This document shows positions 63,451 through 64,000 of a DNA stretch of 64,000 nt, piece by piece. Position 1 is the stretch's first letter, and every line of letters begins with the position of its first letter. The notes beneath the pieces are model-generated. The model was not told the DNA's origin, ran no database searches, and saw nothing but the letters and a program-made list of their open reading frames with translations. Both the position numbers and the translations under genes were made by a program. Origin of the DNA: Phycisphaerae bacterium (GTDB lineage Bacteria > Planctomycetota > Phycisphaerae > UBA1845 > Fen-1342); the NCBI GenBank assembly GCA_028277645.1, contig JANQFV010000003.1, positions 62,001-126,000 of the forward strand, written 5' to 3'.

Positions 63451-63477
63451 CACTGCTCCTTGTGTTTGGTTTCGGGC

Positions 63478-63506
63478 ATTATAGGCGGCGGGGCGCGACA
63501 ACCGAA
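63478..63506 (-). promoter_or_regulatory. Promoter of the beta-CASP gene
   Basis: On the minus strand TATAAT (63478-63483) is perfect and TTCGGT (63501-63506) lies 17 nt upstream. The expected transcript start, near 63471, leaves a leader of about 20 nt with SD AAGGAG. Confidence 0.55.
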
Positions 63507-63516
63507 CCACGACTCG

Positions 63517-64000
63517 CTAGTCCGCCAGCTCCTCCACTGCGGCAAGCACCTGTTCTACGCTGATGCCCCAGTCTTTGTTCTGCGCCGGATCGCCGCAGAG
63601 CACGCGCGTTCGCGAACCCAGTGGTCGCCAGACATTGACTGACGTGGGCCCGAAGATCGTCATTGTCGGCGTACCCAACAGTGCCGCGAGGTGCGCGGGG
63701 CCGGCGTCGTTGCCGACGTACGCCTTCGCAGCCGCGAGTGCTGCTACGAGATCATTTGCGGACGGCGTGTCGAGACACGACCCTGCCGCGCGAATCGCCG
63801 CACGCTCGTCCGCCGACCAGGACTCGCGTTCCACTGGTCCCAGCAGCCAGACCACCGATCTCCCACTGTTGCGCATCGCAGCCGCGAAGCGAAAATAACA
63901 GGGCAATGGCCAACACTTGCGCCGTCCGCCGCTGCCGGGGTGGATTACGACGGCGGCGTTTTCCGGGCCCAGCGCTGCGAGCAACTCGTCTCCCCGCACG
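63517..64000 (-). CDS. GT9-family glycosyltransferase (heptosyltransferase-like), 5' end outside the window
   Basis: At least 161 residues; the frame is open to the window end, so the N-terminal domain is missing. The visible part is the C-terminal GT-B domain of ADP-heptose-type glycosyltransferases: AVVIHPGSGGRRKCWP, VVWLLGPVE, AKAYVGNDAGPAHLAALLGTPTMTIFGPT and WRPLGSRTRVLCG. These enzymes add sugars to lipopolysaccharide-type lipids or other acceptors. It lies 66 bp upstream of the beta-CASP gene. Confidence 0.85.
   Translation of the reverse strand, partial: VRGDELLAALGPENAAVVIHPGSGGRRKCWPLPCYFRFAAAMRNSGRSVVWLLGPVERESWSADERAAIRAAGSCLDTPSANDLVAALAAAKAYVGNDAGPAHLAALLGTPTMTIFGPTSVNVWRPLGSRTRVLCGDPAQNKDWGISVEQVLAAVEELAD

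Overview
The window is GC-rich, gene-dense bacterial DNA that most resembles a member of the Planctomycetota, possibly Phycisphaerae-like. This rests on content, not on a search: a PEP-CTERM protein, a secreted protein ending in dockerin-type EF-hand loops, and a pseudopilin-like protein with an N-terminal methylation signal and an H-x9-DG motif, all in one operon. Core genes (nusA, acnA, rpoB, rpoC, eno, ruvX, tRNA-Glu) show that this is chromosome. Several genes carry a -10-like hexamer only 6-7 nt before the start codon and no Shine-Dalgarno, so leaderless mRNAs are probably common.

Layout: 1-2105 holds a defence-like restriction endonuclease/nSTAND ATPase fusion, cut by the window edge, beyond the 3' end of a tRNA-Glu(CUC). 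2.6-6.5 kb: a tRNA-dihydrouridine synthase divergent from an LD-carboxypeptidase, then nusA. 6.5-9.4 kb: MotA/MotB-like stator genes and a rhomboid protease with a TPR tail. 9.4-14.6 kb: a zinc-ribbon membrane protein, glutaryl-CoA dehydrogenase-like enzyme, a peptidoglycan amidase lipoprotein and an HU/IHF protein. 14.7-23.3 kb: aconitase, a CoA-disulfide-reductase/rhodanese fusion, two exported prolyl isomerases (one a cyclophilin-FKBP fusion), a thioesterase, a phosphoesterase and a Trm112-like protein.

23.4-27.0 kb is the most distinctive locus. A clear cobalamin riboswitch with its own promoter precedes three surface/secreted protein genes (PEP-CTERM protein, dockerin-type protein, pseudopilin-like protein), with no BtuB- or BtuFCD-like gene in the operon. 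I propose a cobalamin-repressed surface system for capture of B12.

27-31 kb: a free-methionine-sulfoxide-reductase-like GAF protein, an RDD membrane protein with a large extracytoplasmic part, a lipoprotein, a small Cys-pair protein and ruvX. 31.4-40.3 kb: rpoB and rpoC separated by an unusual GNAT-like gene. 40.4-44.3 kb: a TauE/SafE permease and a single-chain MmeI-like restriction-modification enzyme bracketed by two related hairpins. 44.4-53 kb: htpX, a lipoprotein, enolase, a DivIC/FtsB-like protein, a palindromic repeat, and a MacB/Lol-type ABC exporter operon with a TPR protein. 53-58.6 kb: a HAD phosphatase, a small beta-rich protein, a radical-SAM protein and a glycosyltransferase operon (two GT2 and one GT87) suggesting polyprenyl-phosphate-linked sugar transfer. 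58.9-64 kb: a Cys/Lys-rich secreted repeat protein, a BamE-like lipoprotein, an ABC-2 exporter, a beta-CASP metallo-hydrolase and the end of a GT9 glycosyltransferase. No rRNA, CRISPR array or transposase gene was seen.
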